Shown piece by piece: positions 56,219-64,000 of a stretch of 64,000 bases of DNA; the first letter of the stretch is position 1; the number at the start of each line of letters is the position of its first letter. Position numbers and translations under genes: made by a program. Where the stretch lies: the NCBI RefSeq assembly GCF_000612545.2, contig NZ_CP097800.1, positions 682,001 through 746,000 on the forward strand, read 5' to 3'. Under the pieces are notes generated by a model. The model had not been told where the DNA came from. It searched no databases and saw nothing but the letters and a program-made list of their open reading frames with translations. This stretch comes from Streptomyces sp. PCS3-D2 (lineage in GTDB: Bacteria > Actinomycetota > Actinomycetes > Streptomycetales > Streptomycetaceae).

Positions 56219-57134
56219 CTGCGACCTCCGCTCCAGGCCGGACGGTTCCCACAGGACGTGCCTCCCGGGCGCCGATGAGCACGAGCCGCACCTCGGGTTC
56301 CCCTGCCAGGCCCATGGACTCGACGGTCCGCGAGAGGACCTCGGCCGTCGCCTGGCGGAGTTCTGCAGGCCTGCCGAAGGCTGCTCGGGCCCGTACGGTG
56401 ATCTTGCGGGTGGTGAAGCGGACGCTGCTCACCCGCAGTCCGGGTACTTCGGCGACGGCCGCCAGCACCCGACGGGCGGCGTGTTTCCGCGTCATCCGGG
56501 CCAGGACCGGGACCGGCTGCGGGCATCCGAGTGCCGACGTGCGCCGATGGCCGGGGGTGAGCGCCAGGAGGATCAGCCAACCCCCGGCGACGGCCGCCGC
56601 GAGGGCCGCAGCCGGGCGCACGAAGGAATGGCTTGCGGACGTGCGCGCCAGTTCCTCCGCCTGTTTCCAGGGTGGTGGGGGCATGCCGGGGGCATACCTG
56701 TGGCAGACGGTCCACAGCAGCAGGACCGACACGACCGCCGCGGCGGCACCCAGTCCTGCGGCGGCGGTCCCGCGTCGGGACCACGGCCGGCGTCCCGTGA
56801 ACGGTGCCGGGACGGCGGCCTCCGAGCCGGGGCGGCCCGGTTCGGCGGTGAGCTTACGGACCCGGATGTACGCGGGCGCGACGTCCAGACCGGTCAAGTG
56901 CCGGGTCCGCCCGACCAGGTGGTCGTGGAGGTGGGCCATCCGGTTGATGCCGTCCGGCGGCGTGAGCGGCAGGTCCACGTCCACGGTCACCTCCACGGAA
57001 CGTCCGGTCCTGCTCGCGGTGCTGCGAAGGACGTGCCCACCGGCCGGTACGGCGATTTCGGCGCAGGCCTGCCGGGCGATCTTGGCCGCCACCCGGTCGG
57101 ACACGACGGTGACACCCCGCTGGGCGGGGCTCAC
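56211..57134 (-). CDS. Asp23-like plus DUF6286 membrane protein
   Basis: The 307-residue protein begins with an Asp23/Gls24-like domain (about 5-110: VTVVSDRVAAKIARQACAE and VEVTVDVDLPLTPPDG). Two membrane helices follow (about 130-147 and 175-195), then a C-terminal DUF6286-like domain with AAVAEVPGLRVSSVRF. It joins membrane anchoring and Asp23-type features in one chain. GTG 57134 overlaps the small upstream gene as GTGA. Confidence 0.78.
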   Translation of the reverse strand: MSPAQRGVTVVSDRVAAKIARQACAEIAVPAGGHVLRSTASRTGRSVEVTVDVDLPLTPPDGINRMAHLHDHLVGRTRHLTGLDVAPAYIRVRKLTAEPGRPGSEAAVPAPFTGRRPWSRRGTAAAGLGAAAAVVSVLLLWTVCHRYAPGMPPPPWKQAEELARTSASHSFVRPAAALAAAVAGGWLILLALTPGHRRTSALGCPQPVPVLARMTRKHAARRVLAAVAEVPGLRVSSVRFTTRKITVRARAAFGRPAELRQATAEVLSRTVESMGLAGEPEVRLVLIGAREARPVGTVRPGAEVADG

Positions 57135-57313
57135 CGCTGCCCGCGCTCGGCGACCAGGAGATCACGCAGATCCCCGCCCCGCTCGGTGTAGCGGCCGGCC
57201 GCGTAGCCGAGCCCGCCCAGGGCTGCGACCAAGAGGAACGCGCCGAAGCCGCCGAACCAGCCGGCGAAACCCAACGCCATCCCGACCACCATCCCGAGAA
57301 CGTCCCTGCCCAT
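57131..57313 (-). CDS. small membrane protein of Asp23 cluster (DUF2273-like)
   Basis: The 60-residue protein has two helices with GxxxG-like packing (GMVVGMALGFAGWFGGFGAF, LLVAALGGLGYAAGRY) and a charged C-terminus. This matches the short DUF2273 protein that often accompanies Asp23 and AmaP. ATG 57313 follows AGGGAAG; an upstream ATG has no ribosome site. It overlaps the next gene. Confidence 0.75.
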   Translation of the reverse strand: MGRDVLGMVVGMALGFAGWFGGFGAFLLVAALGGLGYAAGRYTERGGDLRDLLVAERGQR

Positions 57314-57378
57314 GACCGTCTTCCCTTCCCTCATCGACGACGTGCCGTACCGTCCGCAGACGGATCCAGGTGCGGGCG

Positions 57379-57858
57379 TCAGGACACCCGCGCCTCGGCG
57401 GTGTCGTCCCCGTCATCGCCGGGCAGGTGGACGTCGGTGATCGCGATGTTCACCTCCACCACCTCCAGTCCGGTGATGCGCTCCACCGCGGCGATCACGT
57501 TCTCCCGGACATCGCGGGCCACGTCGGGGGCCGGGACGCCGTACTCCAGCACCAGCTCCACGTCGATGGCGGCCTGGCGTTCACCGACCTCGACCTTCAC
57601 CCCGCGTCCGACGTTGGGCCGCCCGCCGGGCACCCGGTCGCGTACGGCGCCGAGCGTCCGGGACAGGCCGCCGCCCATGTCGTGGACACCGGGGATCTCC
57701 CGGGCCGCCCGTCCAGCGATCTTGACCACCACGGTGTCCGCGATCGACGTCCTGCCGCGGGTACCTGCGGGTTCGCTCACTTCGGTCCGGCCCGCCCCGG
57801 GCACCGTGCCGTTGGCGTGTTCCGGGCGGGCCAGAGTCTTCTCCTGCGGTGCGGTCAT
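57379..57858 (-). CDS. Asp23/Gls24 family envelope stress response protein
   Basis: The 159-residue protein has a Pro/Gly-rich N-terminal 35 residues and a full Asp23 domain (about 38-150) with IADTVVVKIAGRAAREIPGV, VKVEVGERQAAIDVELVLEY and VNIAITDVHL. Asp23 coats the inner membrane face in Gram-positives and is linked to cell-wall stress. ATG 57858 follows GGGAGAAG. It is the first gene of the operon read from the ECF-type promoter at 57974-58001. Confidence 0.9.
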   Translation of the reverse strand: MTAPQEKTLARPEHANGTVPGAGRTEVSEPAGTRGRTSIADTVVVKIAGRAAREIPGVHDMGGGLSRTLGAVRDRVPGGRPNVGRGVKVEVGERQAAIDVELVLEYGVPAPDVARDVRENVIAAVERITGLEVVEVNIAITDVHLPGDDGDDTAEARVS

Positions 57859-57899
57859 CGCTTCTCCCTGGACTGGTGCGTCTGCGGTTCGTACTCCTT

Positions 57900-57927
57900 T
57901 GACACCGCGAGACCGCCGTTCGTTACG
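57900..57927 (+). promoter_or_regulatory. ECF-type promoter for the sigma factor gene
   Basis: TGACACC (57900-57906) and CGTTACG (57921-57927) are 14 bp apart and about 100 bp before the sigma start. The spacing and the -35-like TGACAC fit promoters read by ECF sigma factors. An identical copy on the other strand lies at 57974-58001. Confidence 0.7.
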
Positions 57928-57973
57928 GGACCTTTTGCCGTGAACGGGTGAACAGCAGTGCGGATCGGTGCGG

Positions 57974-58001
57974 CGTAACGAAAGCCGGGCAGGCGGTGTC
58001 A
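57974..58001 (-). promoter_or_regulatory. mirror-image ECF-type promoter for the Asp23 operon
   Basis: Read on the minus strand, TGACACC (58001-57995) and CGTTACG (57980-57974) are again 14 bp apart. It drives toward the Asp23 gene, about 116 bp away. The two promoters face each other, so their transcripts overlap by several dozen bases at the 5' ends. Confidence 0.7.
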
Positions 58002-58026
58002 AAGCAGTGGAGGCTGGAAGGAGCTC

Positions 58027-58605
58027 GTGTTGAACGCTCGGTGGGGTCCGGACGACGATGAGGCCGAGGCGGGTGACCGGCTGTTGGCCGTCCGGGCGGC
58101 GGAAGGGGACGAGGAGGCGTTCGAGGTGCTGGTACACCGTCACTCCCCGGCCGTGCTGCAGCTCGCCGAACGCCTCATGGGCAGTCGGTCCGAAGCCGAG
58201 GACGCCGTCCAGGACGCCTTCGTCAGTGCCTGGCGCAGCCTGCCCGAGTACCGGGGCGAGGCCGGGTTCGGCACCTGGCTGCACCGCATCGTCACCAACC
58301 GGTGCCTGAACCTGCTGCGGGCCCGCAGACACGCCGCCGACCTCGACACCATCACCGAGCCCGCGGCACCCGAACACCAGTCCTCGCCCGCCCGCGCCGC
58401 CGAGTCGCACGCGGCCGTACGCGACCTCGCCCAGGCCATGGGTGCACTCTCCGCGGAACAGAAGGTCTGCTGGGTGCTGCGGGAGATCGAGGGCCAGCCC
58501 TACGAGACGATCGCCCACACGGTGGGGATCCGGCCCGAAGCGGCCCGCGCACGCGTCTTCAGGGCCCGCCGCATGCTGACGGAGGCGATGGCCGCATGGC
58601 GATGA
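58027..58605 (+). CDS. ECF-type RNA polymerase sigma factor
   Basis: The 192-residue protein has sigma region 2 (about 20-95: AFEVLVHRHSPAVLQLAERL, in part; DAFVSAWRSLPEYRGEAGFGTWLHRIVTN) and region 4 (about 135-190: LSAEQKVCWVLREIEGQPYE, in part; EAARARVFRARRMLTEAM). There is no region 1 or 3, so it is ECF class. GTG 58027 follows AAGGAGCTC. It almost certainly reads the two TGACACC-N14-CGTTACG promoters nearby and is therefore autoregulated. Confidence 0.9.
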   Translation: MLNARWGPDDDEAEAGDRLLAVRAAEGDEEAFEVLVHRHSPAVLQLAERLMGSRSEAEDAVQDAFVSAWRSLPEYRGEAGFGTWLHRIVTNRCLNLLRARRHAADLDTITEPAAPEHQSSPARAAESHAAVRDLAQAMGALSAEQKVCWVLREIEGQPYETIAHTVGIRPEAARARVFRARRMLTEAMAAWR

Positions 58606-59213
58606 ACACCCCCGATTCCCACGACCCGTTCGAGGACGAAGACCTCGAACTCCTCGCCTGCGGGCGGGACCTGGCGACCGTGTGGGAGCAGGCCGGCACG
58701 GCGGAGACCGACCCCCACAACGCCGACTGCACCTACTGCCGGCAGGCCGTCGCGGACCTGGAACACCTGCGCGCCGCCCTTCCCCCGACGACCGCATCGT
58801 CCGCCGACATCGACACCGCCACCGTGGTGCGGCGGGTCATGGACGCGGTCCGCATGGAGCTGCGCCCGGGACGCAACCTGCCGCTGGGCGAGGCGGACGA
58901 GGACAGCTGGATCTATGAATCCGTGGCCGCCCGCACCCTGCGCACCGCCGCCGAGGAAGTGCCCGGAGTACTGGCCGCCAGTTGCCGCATCACCCCGCCC
59001 GGCAGCCGCACCAGCCCGGCACGCGGTCCCGTCTCCGTCCGCCTCGGCATCACCGCCGCCTACGGGCTCGACCTGCAGGCCACCACCCGTGCGGTATGCG
59101 AGAGCCTCGCCCGCGCCGCCCGGGACCGACTCGGCCTGGCCGTCGCGGACCTGCACGTCACCGTCACCGACCTCCACGAACCCTCCGACCCGTCACAGGA
59201 GGCCGGGCCATGA
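58596..59213 (+). CDS. zinc-finger (ZAS-like) plus Asp23-like domain fusion, candidate anti-sigma factor
   Basis: The 205-residue protein has an N-terminal segment with HNADCTYC (about 44-51), matching the His-x3-Cys-x2-Cys zinc motif of anti-sigma factors. An Asp23/Gls24-like region (about 105-195) follows, with SWIYESVAARTLRTAAEEV, VSVRLGITAAYGLDL and LHVTVTDLH. No membrane helix is present. Encoded directly after the sigma gene and overlapping it, it is the best anti-sigma candidate; the fusion would tie it to Asp23 proteins. ATG 58596 or 58602 may be the start; GGAGG favours 58596. Confidence 0.75.
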   Translation: MAMNTPDSHDPFEDEDLELLACGRDLATVWEQAGTAETDPHNADCTYCRQAVADLEHLRAALPPTTASSADIDTATVVRRVMDAVRMELRPGRNLPLGEADEDSWIYESVAARTLRTAAEEVPGVLAASCRITPPGSRTSPARGPVSVRLGITAAYGLDLQATTRAVCESLARAARDRLGLAVADLHVTVTDLHEPSDPSQEAGP

Positions 59214-59539
59214 AGAGCGAACGGGCCAAGGACCTCGCCCTGATCGTCGCCGAAGCCGTCCTCGCCGTCCCGGGCGTCGCATGCCTGCGCCCCGGCCTGC
59301 GCAGCTTCCTGCACACAGCGGGCACCCGACCGTCCGCCGCCCGTGGCCCCGGGGCACCGGGGGCCGCGGTGCGCATCACCTTCGACTCCCAGGGGTCGGT
59401 TGCCGGGCTGCAGGTCGATGTGGTCGTCCGCGCACCACAGCAGGCGGCCCGTACGGCCAGGGCCGTACGGGCGGCGGCCGCCGAGGCGGCAGCGGCCACA
59501 CCGGAGACGGTGAAGGTCACCGTCACCGGCATGGTGTAA
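59210..59539 (+). CDS. small Asp23/Gls24-like protein
   Basis: The 109-residue protein resembles a single Asp23-like domain: DLALIVAEAVLAVPGVACLRPG, VRITFDSQGSVAGLQVDVVV and ETVKVTVTGMV. It has no signal or helix and lacks the Gly/Pro-rich N-terminus of the larger Asp23 protein. ATG 59210 overlaps the stop of the fusion gene, with AGGAGG upstream. It closes the sigma operon. Confidence 0.72.
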   Translation: MKSERAKDLALIVAEAVLAVPGVACLRPGLRSFLHTAGTRPSAARGPGAPGAAVRITFDSQGSVAGLQVDVVVRAPQQAARTARAVRAAAAEAAAATPETVKVTVTGMV

Positions 59540-59646
59540 CCCTCCCCGCACAGCCGGCACCGCGCTCAGGGGAATCCGGGCCCCTTGTCGGCCGTGACGG
59601 CCGACGGGGGGGCCGTTGCCCGCCGGTGCGGGGGAAGGGCTGGTCC

Positions 59647-59685
59647 GGGTGGCCCGTGCCCGTCGAGTGCGGGCACGGGCCACCC
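59647..59685. terminator. perfect 16-bp hairpin terminator after the sigma operon
   Basis: GGGTGGCCCGTGCCCG and its complement CGGGCACGGGCCACCC are separated by seven bases, about 108 bp after the last stop. It may also end transcription of the convergent STAS gene. Confidence 0.82.
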
Positions 59686-59805
59686 GTTCAGGAGCGCCTC
59701 AGCTTGCTCTGCCGCTCGCGCGATGGCGGCGCGCGGGATGTCTCGGTTCCCTGAGCGTCAGGAAGAGCGCGAGGAGAAGGGGCACGGTCGTCATCACAAC
59801 GAACG

Positions 59806-60186
59806 TCATCGTCCGGTTGCTCCCCGCGCGCAGGGGGCTTTCCGCAAGACCAGATCGCGGTCCAGGGCCAAGAGCCGGTGGACGGTCACGGATGTGGCCG
59901 TGTGGGACAGCGTGCGGCCGCGGCTGCACCAGCCGGAGAGGGCGCTGAGCAGCGCGGAGTCGCAGAAGGTGACGGCAGTGGTGTCGAGCTCGACATGCCG
60001 GTAGCCGTAGACGGCGGCCGCCGCCAGCGTGATCCGCAGGGGCGCGGCAGTGAAGTGGTCGACCTCACCCGTGAGCCGCACCCTCAGGACGTCGCCACCG
60101 GAAGTACAGCCGAGCTCTATGCCGGAGGTCTCCGTCTCGTCCGGGTCCGGCGGGGCAGCTATCGGGGAACTGATCAGGATGCTCAC
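59806..60186 (-). CDS. STAS-domain protein (anti-sigma factor antagonist-like)
   Basis: The 126-residue protein has a STAS fold (about 32-115) with VLRVRLTGEVDHFTAAPLR and VELDTTAVTFCDSALLSALS. The Asp-Ser pair in FCDSALL matches the phosphorylatable Ser of SpoIIAA-like antagonists (usually DSxGL). The change SALL for SxGL is minor. It might act on an anti-sigma kinase elsewhere. GTG 60186 is the start. Convergent with the sigma operon. Confidence 0.8.
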   Translation of the reverse strand: MSILISSPIAAPPDPDETETSGIELGCTSGGDVLRVRLTGEVDHFTAAPLRITLAAAAVYGYRHVELDTTAVTFCDSALLSALSGWCSRGRTLSHTATSVTVHRLLALDRDLVLRKAPCARGATGR

Positions 60187-60433
60187 GCACCCACAACACC
60201 ACCGGCCGGGCCCTGGGAAACGATGAAAACGCCCGCTTCACCCGGCCGGTGAGCAAGACGTGCGCACACGAGGGACCGCCCTTCCCGGCGCGTCACAAAC
60301 CCGAGGCTGCGGTGTCGCCCCTCCCACCGGTGGGTGAAGCCGCTCCGCGGCCGCGTCACCCGGCATTTCGGTCAGGGCGCGCCGGTGTGCCCGTGCAGTG
60401 GCGCGCCGGCGGGTGGCGCTCCGCCCGGGCGGC

Positions 60434-62284
60434 TCAGGCCTGGCGGGCCGCGTCCCAGGAGCGCCACAGGGCGGCATAGGCACCGCCGGCCGCCAGCAGT
60501 TCGTCGTGGCTGCCGAGCTCGACGATGCGTCCGCCGTCCATGACCGCGATGCGGTCCGCGTCGCGTACCGTGTCCAGGCGGTGCACGATCGAGATGACCG
60601 TACGGCCCTCGATGAGCGCGGCGAGCGAGCGTTCCACCCGGCGCGACGCCGTGGAATCCAGCAGGGCGGTGGCCTCGTCGAGGACCAGCGCGCAGGGGTC
60701 GGACAACAGCAGCCGGGCGAGGGCAAGTTGCTGAGCCTGCGAGGGGGACACCAAGGCCGCGCCCGGCCCGATCTCGCTGTTCAGGCCGTCCGGCAGGGAG
60801 CGCACCCAGTCCGCGAGGAGGACGGTCTCCAGCGCCTTCCACAGCCGCGCGTCCGCCGCACTCGGCCCGGTGCCGTGCTCGGCGCCGCCCTCGGTACCGT
60901 GCTCCTTGCCGTCGGCCAGCAGCAGGTTGTCCTTCACCGTCCCGGTGAACACGTGCTGTTCCTGGGTGACGAGCACGATCTCCCGCCTCAGCTGGCCCAC
61001 CGGCAGGCTGGTGATGTCGGCGCCGCCGATCCGCACGGTCCCCCGGGTGGCGTGGTGTACGCCTGCGAGCAGCTTGCCGAGAGTGGACTTGCCCGCGCCG
61101 GAGGCACCGACGACCACCAATCGTTCACCGGCGGCGATGTCGAGGTTGATGCCGGTGAGGACCTCGCGGCCCGGTCCGTACCCGAAGCGGACCTCTTCGA
61201 GGCTGATGGCATGGCCGTCGGTGGGGGCCGGCGGCTGCGGCACCTCGCGGGGCAACCGCTCGACGCCGAGGATCCGGCGCAGCGCGGCGTTGCCGATCTG
61301 GAGTTCGTCGGTCCAGGTGAGGAGGTCGTTCAGCGGCTCGCCGAGGGCCTGGACGTAGAGCACGACCGCGGTCAGCTCCGCCAGCCCGACCTCGCCCCGC
61401 TGGTAGGCGAGTCCGCCGATGAGCAGGGTGAGCGCCATCGGGACCATGGTGGCCAGGTCCAGGCTCGGGAACCAGATGGTCTGCAGCCACGTGGTGCGCT
61501 GCCGGGTGCGCACCACCCGGTCGACCGCCGTGCCGTGCCGCCGGAGCTGGCGCGGACCGAGCCCGAGGGCCTCGACGGTGGCGGCGCCGCGTGTGGTCTC
61601 GTGGGTGACGGCCAGCACGTCGGCCTCCTGCGCGAGGAGGAGCTCGTACGCGCGGGTGGCGCGCGGCCGGTACCACCACGTGGAGAGGACGGCGAAGGGT
61701 ACGCCGGCCAGCAGGCCGAGGGCGAGCAGCGGTGAGGCCAGCAGGATGGCCGCGAAGGTGAAGAGCAGGGTGACGGCGGCCAGCGCGATGCGCGGGACGG
61801 CCTGCCGGATGCTCTCGTTCAGGCGGTCGGCGTCGGTGGTGGCGCGGCTGAGCAGATCGCCGGTGCCGACCGCCTCCACCTCGGACAGCGGAAGCCCGAG
61901 CACTCGGCGGACGAAGTTCTCACGGGTGCGGGCGAGGACGCGTTCGCCGAGCAGCGTGGCCCGGGTGCGGGCGGCGCGGGCGAGGAGGGCATGGCCGACC
62001 AGGATGGCGACGAAGGCGAGGGCGAGCATGTCGACGCGGCCGGTGGTGGTGCCGTCCTTGACCGACTCGACCAGGTGTCCCAGCAGTCGGGGGCCGATCA
62101 GACTCGCCACCAGAGCCGCGGCGAACAGCAGGAAGGTCGCGGCCAGTCGGCAGCCCTCGCCGCGGAGGAAGACGCGGGTCCAGGCGCGGACCTCGGCCCG
62201 GCCGGCGAGCGGGAGCCTGCCGCCGCCGGACGGTGCGGCGGCGGGGTCCGGGGCGGCTTCCAGGCGGGTGGGGGTGGTGGTCAT
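60434..62284 (-). CDS. ABC exporter half-transporter with degenerate signature motif
   Basis: The 616-residue protein joins a six-helix exporter domain (about 35-320) to a nucleotide domain with a perfect Walker A (GASGAGKST, about 409-417), Walker B CALVLDEATALLD and H-loop IVHRLD. The signature, normally LSGGQ, reads VSPSQAQQLALAR, a degenerate form. It overlaps the partner gene by ATGA and should form a heterodimer in which this chain supplies ATP-binding but not the signature for the working site. Substrate is probably a peptide, drug or lipid. Confidence 0.9.
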   Translation of the reverse strand: MTTTPTRLEAAPDPAAAPSGGGRLPLAGRAEVRAWTRVFLRGEGCRLAATFLLFAAALVASLIGPRLLGHLVESVKDGTTTGRVDMLALAFVAILVGHALLARAARTRATLLGERVLARTRENFVRRVLGLPLSEVEAVGTGDLLSRATTDADRLNESIRQAVPRIALAAVTLLFTFAAILLASPLLALGLLAGVPFAVLSTWWYRPRATRAYELLLAQEADVLAVTHETTRGAATVEALGLGPRQLRRHGTAVDRVVRTRQRTTWLQTIWFPSLDLATMVPMALTLLIGGLAYQRGEVGLAELTAVVLYVQALGEPLNDLLTWTDELQIGNAALRRILGVERLPREVPQPPAPTDGHAISLEEVRFGYGPGREVLTGINLDIAAGERLVVVGASGAGKSTLGKLLAGVHHATRGTVRIGGADITSLPVGQLRREIVLVTQEQHVFTGTVKDNLLLADGKEHGTEGGAEHGTGPSAADARLWKALETVLLADWVRSLPDGLNSEIGPGAALVSPSQAQQLALARLLLSDPCALVLDEATALLDSTASRRVERSLAALIEGRTVISIVHRLDTVRDADRIAVMDGGRIVELGSHDELLAAGGAYAALWRSWDAARQA

Positions 62285-63972
62285 GAGGGCACTCCTGCCG
62301 GGCGGTCGGTGCCGCCGGGGGCGGACTCCGCGTCGAGGCGGACCACGTGGTCGGCGGCGGCTCGCCACAGTGGGCTGTCGGTGAGGACCACGGTGGTCCG
62401 ACCCGAGCGCAGGGCGGCGACCCGGTCGACGATGCGGGCCTCGGTGTGGGCGTCGACCGAGGCGGTGGGGTCCTCCAGAATCAGCAGGTCGGGTGCCGCG
62501 AACAGGGCGCGGGCGAGGATCAACCGCTGGCGTTGGCCGCCCGACAGGGCGCGGCCTCCCTCGTCCAGCCAGGCCTCCGGACCGCCGGGCAGGGCAGCGA
62601 CGACGTCGGCGGCGTCGGCGGCGAACAGGGCCCGGTCCAGGGCCTCCCGCGAGCGGGCGGACCCGGCCGTCAGTTCCTCCCGTACGGTGCCGCTGAAGAG
62701 GACGTCGGCCGGACCGGAGCGCAGCAGCCTGGCGGACAGCTCCTCGGGATCCGCCCGGTCCAGGGCTACCCCGCCGAGCCGGACGGCCGAGGGGCCGCCG
62801 CGGGCGCCGGGGCGGCTGAGGCGGTCGGCGAGCTCGCCCGTACGGTCGGCGGGAGCGGTGACCACGGTGAGGCGGCCGGCGGCGGCGGTCAGGCCGGTGT
62901 CCGCATCGGCCAGTGCGAGGGCCCCGGGCGGCAGGGCAACGGGATGGGCGGGGCGGACGGTCTCGGGGGCCAGCCGCAGCAGGTTGCAGACCCGGCCGGC
63001 CGCGACCTTGGCGAGGCTGAGGGTCTCGGCGGCTTCGGTGGCCGTGCTGACCGGCAGGGTGAGGAAGGCGGAGGCGCCGTAGAACGCGACGAGTTCACCG
63101 GCGGTGATGGTGCCGTTCAGGGCGAGACGGGCGCCGAGCCAGACGATGCCGACGGTGACCAGTCCCGGCAGGAGGACTCCGGCCGCCTGGAGCCAGGCCT
63201 CCATCCGGCCGGCCGACTCACCGGCCCGGCGCACCTGCTGGCTGGTGCGCCGGAAGCGCTCGGCGAAGCCGGCCTCTCCGCCGATGCCGCGCAGGATGCG
63301 CAGCCCGGCCACGATGTCGCCGGCCTGGGAGGTGGCGATGCCCATCTGCTCGCGCTGGGCTTCGTCGCGTTCCTGGAGGGGCCTCAGCAGGGGGCCGATC
63401 CCAAGGACGGCGGCGGGGACACCGATGAGCACGGCCAGCCCGAGGACCGGCGAGGTGAGGGTGAGGGCGACGGCCACCACCACGGCGGCGACCACCGCCC
63501 CGACGGTGCGGCCGACGACCTCGAAGGCGTTGCCGATGCTCTCCACGTCGGCCGTGGCGGAGGCGGCCACGTCCCCTGAGCGGGCCTTGCCGCGCAGGGT
63601 GGCGCCGAGCCGCACGACCTGACGCATCAGCACCCGGTGCGTGACCGACAGGGCGTGGGCCTCGGCGCCGACGGCGGCCTGGATGAGGCCGGCGCCGGCG
63701 AGGGCCTGGAGGAGGCCGAGGCCGAGGGCGAGCAGCGACCACAGGTAGAGCCCGGTCTGACCGGTGTTGCGCCCGGCTTCGTCGATGGCCCGCCCGAGGA
63801 CCAGCGGGATCAGCGCCAGGGGGACCATCCAGAGGGCGCCGAGCACAGCGGCGAGGACCAGCGGCCGGGGGCGGATCCGTGCCAGCCACCACAGGTAGGC
63901 CCAGGGGCCGCCGGCCTGCGCCTCGGGGACGGCGGCAGGGGCGACCGAGGCGTCGAAGAGTCGGTTGGTCAC
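62281..63972 (-). CDS. ABC exporter half-transporter with degenerate Walker A motif
   Basis: The 563-residue protein has an exporter domain (about 35-310) and a nucleotide domain with an intact signature LSGGQRQRLILARAL. The Walker A position reads TAPADRTGE instead of GxxGxGKS/T, Walker B ends LILEDPTAS (usual DE is ED), and the H-loop His is absent (VLTDSPL). Its ATP site is therefore dead, while its signature is good. Combined with the 60434 protein, one composite site is functional and one is not. GTG 63972 is the start. Confidence 0.9.
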   Translation of the reverse strand: MTNRLFDASVAPAAVPEAQAGGPWAYLWWLARIRPRPLVLAAVLGALWMVPLALIPLVLGRAIDEAGRNTGQTGLYLWSLLALGLGLLQALAGAGLIQAAVGAEAHALSVTHRVLMRQVVRLGATLRGKARSGDVAASATADVESIGNAFEVVGRTVGAVVAAVVVAVALTLTSPVLGLAVLIGVPAAVLGIGPLLRPLQERDEAQREQMGIATSQAGDIVAGLRILRGIGGEAGFAERFRRTSQQVRRAGESAGRMEAWLQAAGVLLPGLVTVGIVWLGARLALNGTITAGELVAFYGASAFLTLPVSTATEAAETLSLAKVAAGRVCNLLRLAPETVRPAHPVALPPGALALADADTGLTAAAGRLTVVTAPADRTGELADRLSRPGARGGPSAVRLGGVALDRADPEELSARLLRSGPADVLFSGTVREELTAGSARSREALDRALFAADAADVVAALPGGPEAWLDEGGRALSGGQRQRLILARALFAAPDLLILEDPTASVDAHTEARIVDRVAALRSGRTTVVLTDSPLWRAAADHVVRLDAESAPGGTDRPAGVPS

Positions 63973-64000
63973 AGGTACCGGTCCCGGGTGCCCGCACGGT

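Noticed and set aside
59699-59809. 36-residue hydrophobic peptide (MTFVVMTTVPLLLALFLTL start)
   Set aside because: The ribosome site is poorly spaced and it overlaps the terminator region; too little support for a real small protein.

Overview
The window is chromosomal DNA of a high-GC actinomycete, almost certainly a Streptomyces. G/C-ending codons dominate, GTG and TTG starts are frequent, many neighbouring genes overlap by ATGA, GTGA or TGATG, and the gene families are typical of the genus. I see no rRNA, tRNA, CRISPR array, insertion sequence or phage gene.

Layout. (1) 1-9430: a DUF2182/DUF1326 pair, an alpha/beta hydrolase, a SulP anion transporter, a first SAM-methyltransferase plus membrane molybdoenzyme module, and a protein with two NAD-binding (TrkA-like) domains. 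(2) 9940-18408: an envelope or sugar locus with a zinc-ribbon epimerase, a histidine kinase/response regulator pair, a GT2 glycosyltransferase, a DUF2064 transferase, a second copy of the methyltransferase plus molybdoenzyme module, and a GT-C membrane glycosyltransferase. Two divergent promoter regions of this locus share a 20-bp box at the same distance from the start codon. (3) 18869-48276: a large dormancy/hypoxia-type island. It holds a cyclopropane synthase-like enzyme, a solitary PPDK N-domain, three universal stress proteins, four tandem CBS-CBS-BON proteins, a group 3b-type [NiFe]-hydrogenase operon with its maturation protease, two HTH-less cyclic-nucleotide-binding proteins, a DevS/DosT-like GAF kinase, two P-type ATPases, an Rv1733c-like protein, a flavodoxin, Hsp20, PEP synthase, PPOX proteins and a beta-CASP hydrolase. 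Nine copies of a GGGGCCGGTCGGCCCC-like palindrome, with the half-site spacing of the mycobacterial DosR box, lie in its promoter regions. (4) 48346-55369: an ABC exporter, a large LuxR-type regulator, a secreted SGNH lipase and a small secreted protein. (5) 55694-59539: an Asp23/Gls24 envelope-stress cluster and its ECF sigma factor, with mirrored ECF promoters and a zinc-finger/Asp23-like fusion. (6) 59806-63972: a STAS protein and a strikingly asymmetric ABC exporter pair.

How the parts fit. The island in (3) looks like a Streptomyces version of the DosR regulon: a redox-sensing kinase, hydrogen turnover, ion pumps, stress proteins and PEP metabolism probably induced together when oxygen or energy is limiting. 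The response regulator that would bind the palindromes is not in this window. Region (2) appears to be a separate envelope-modification system under its own two-component pair. Region (5) is a self-contained sigma/Asp23 circuit.
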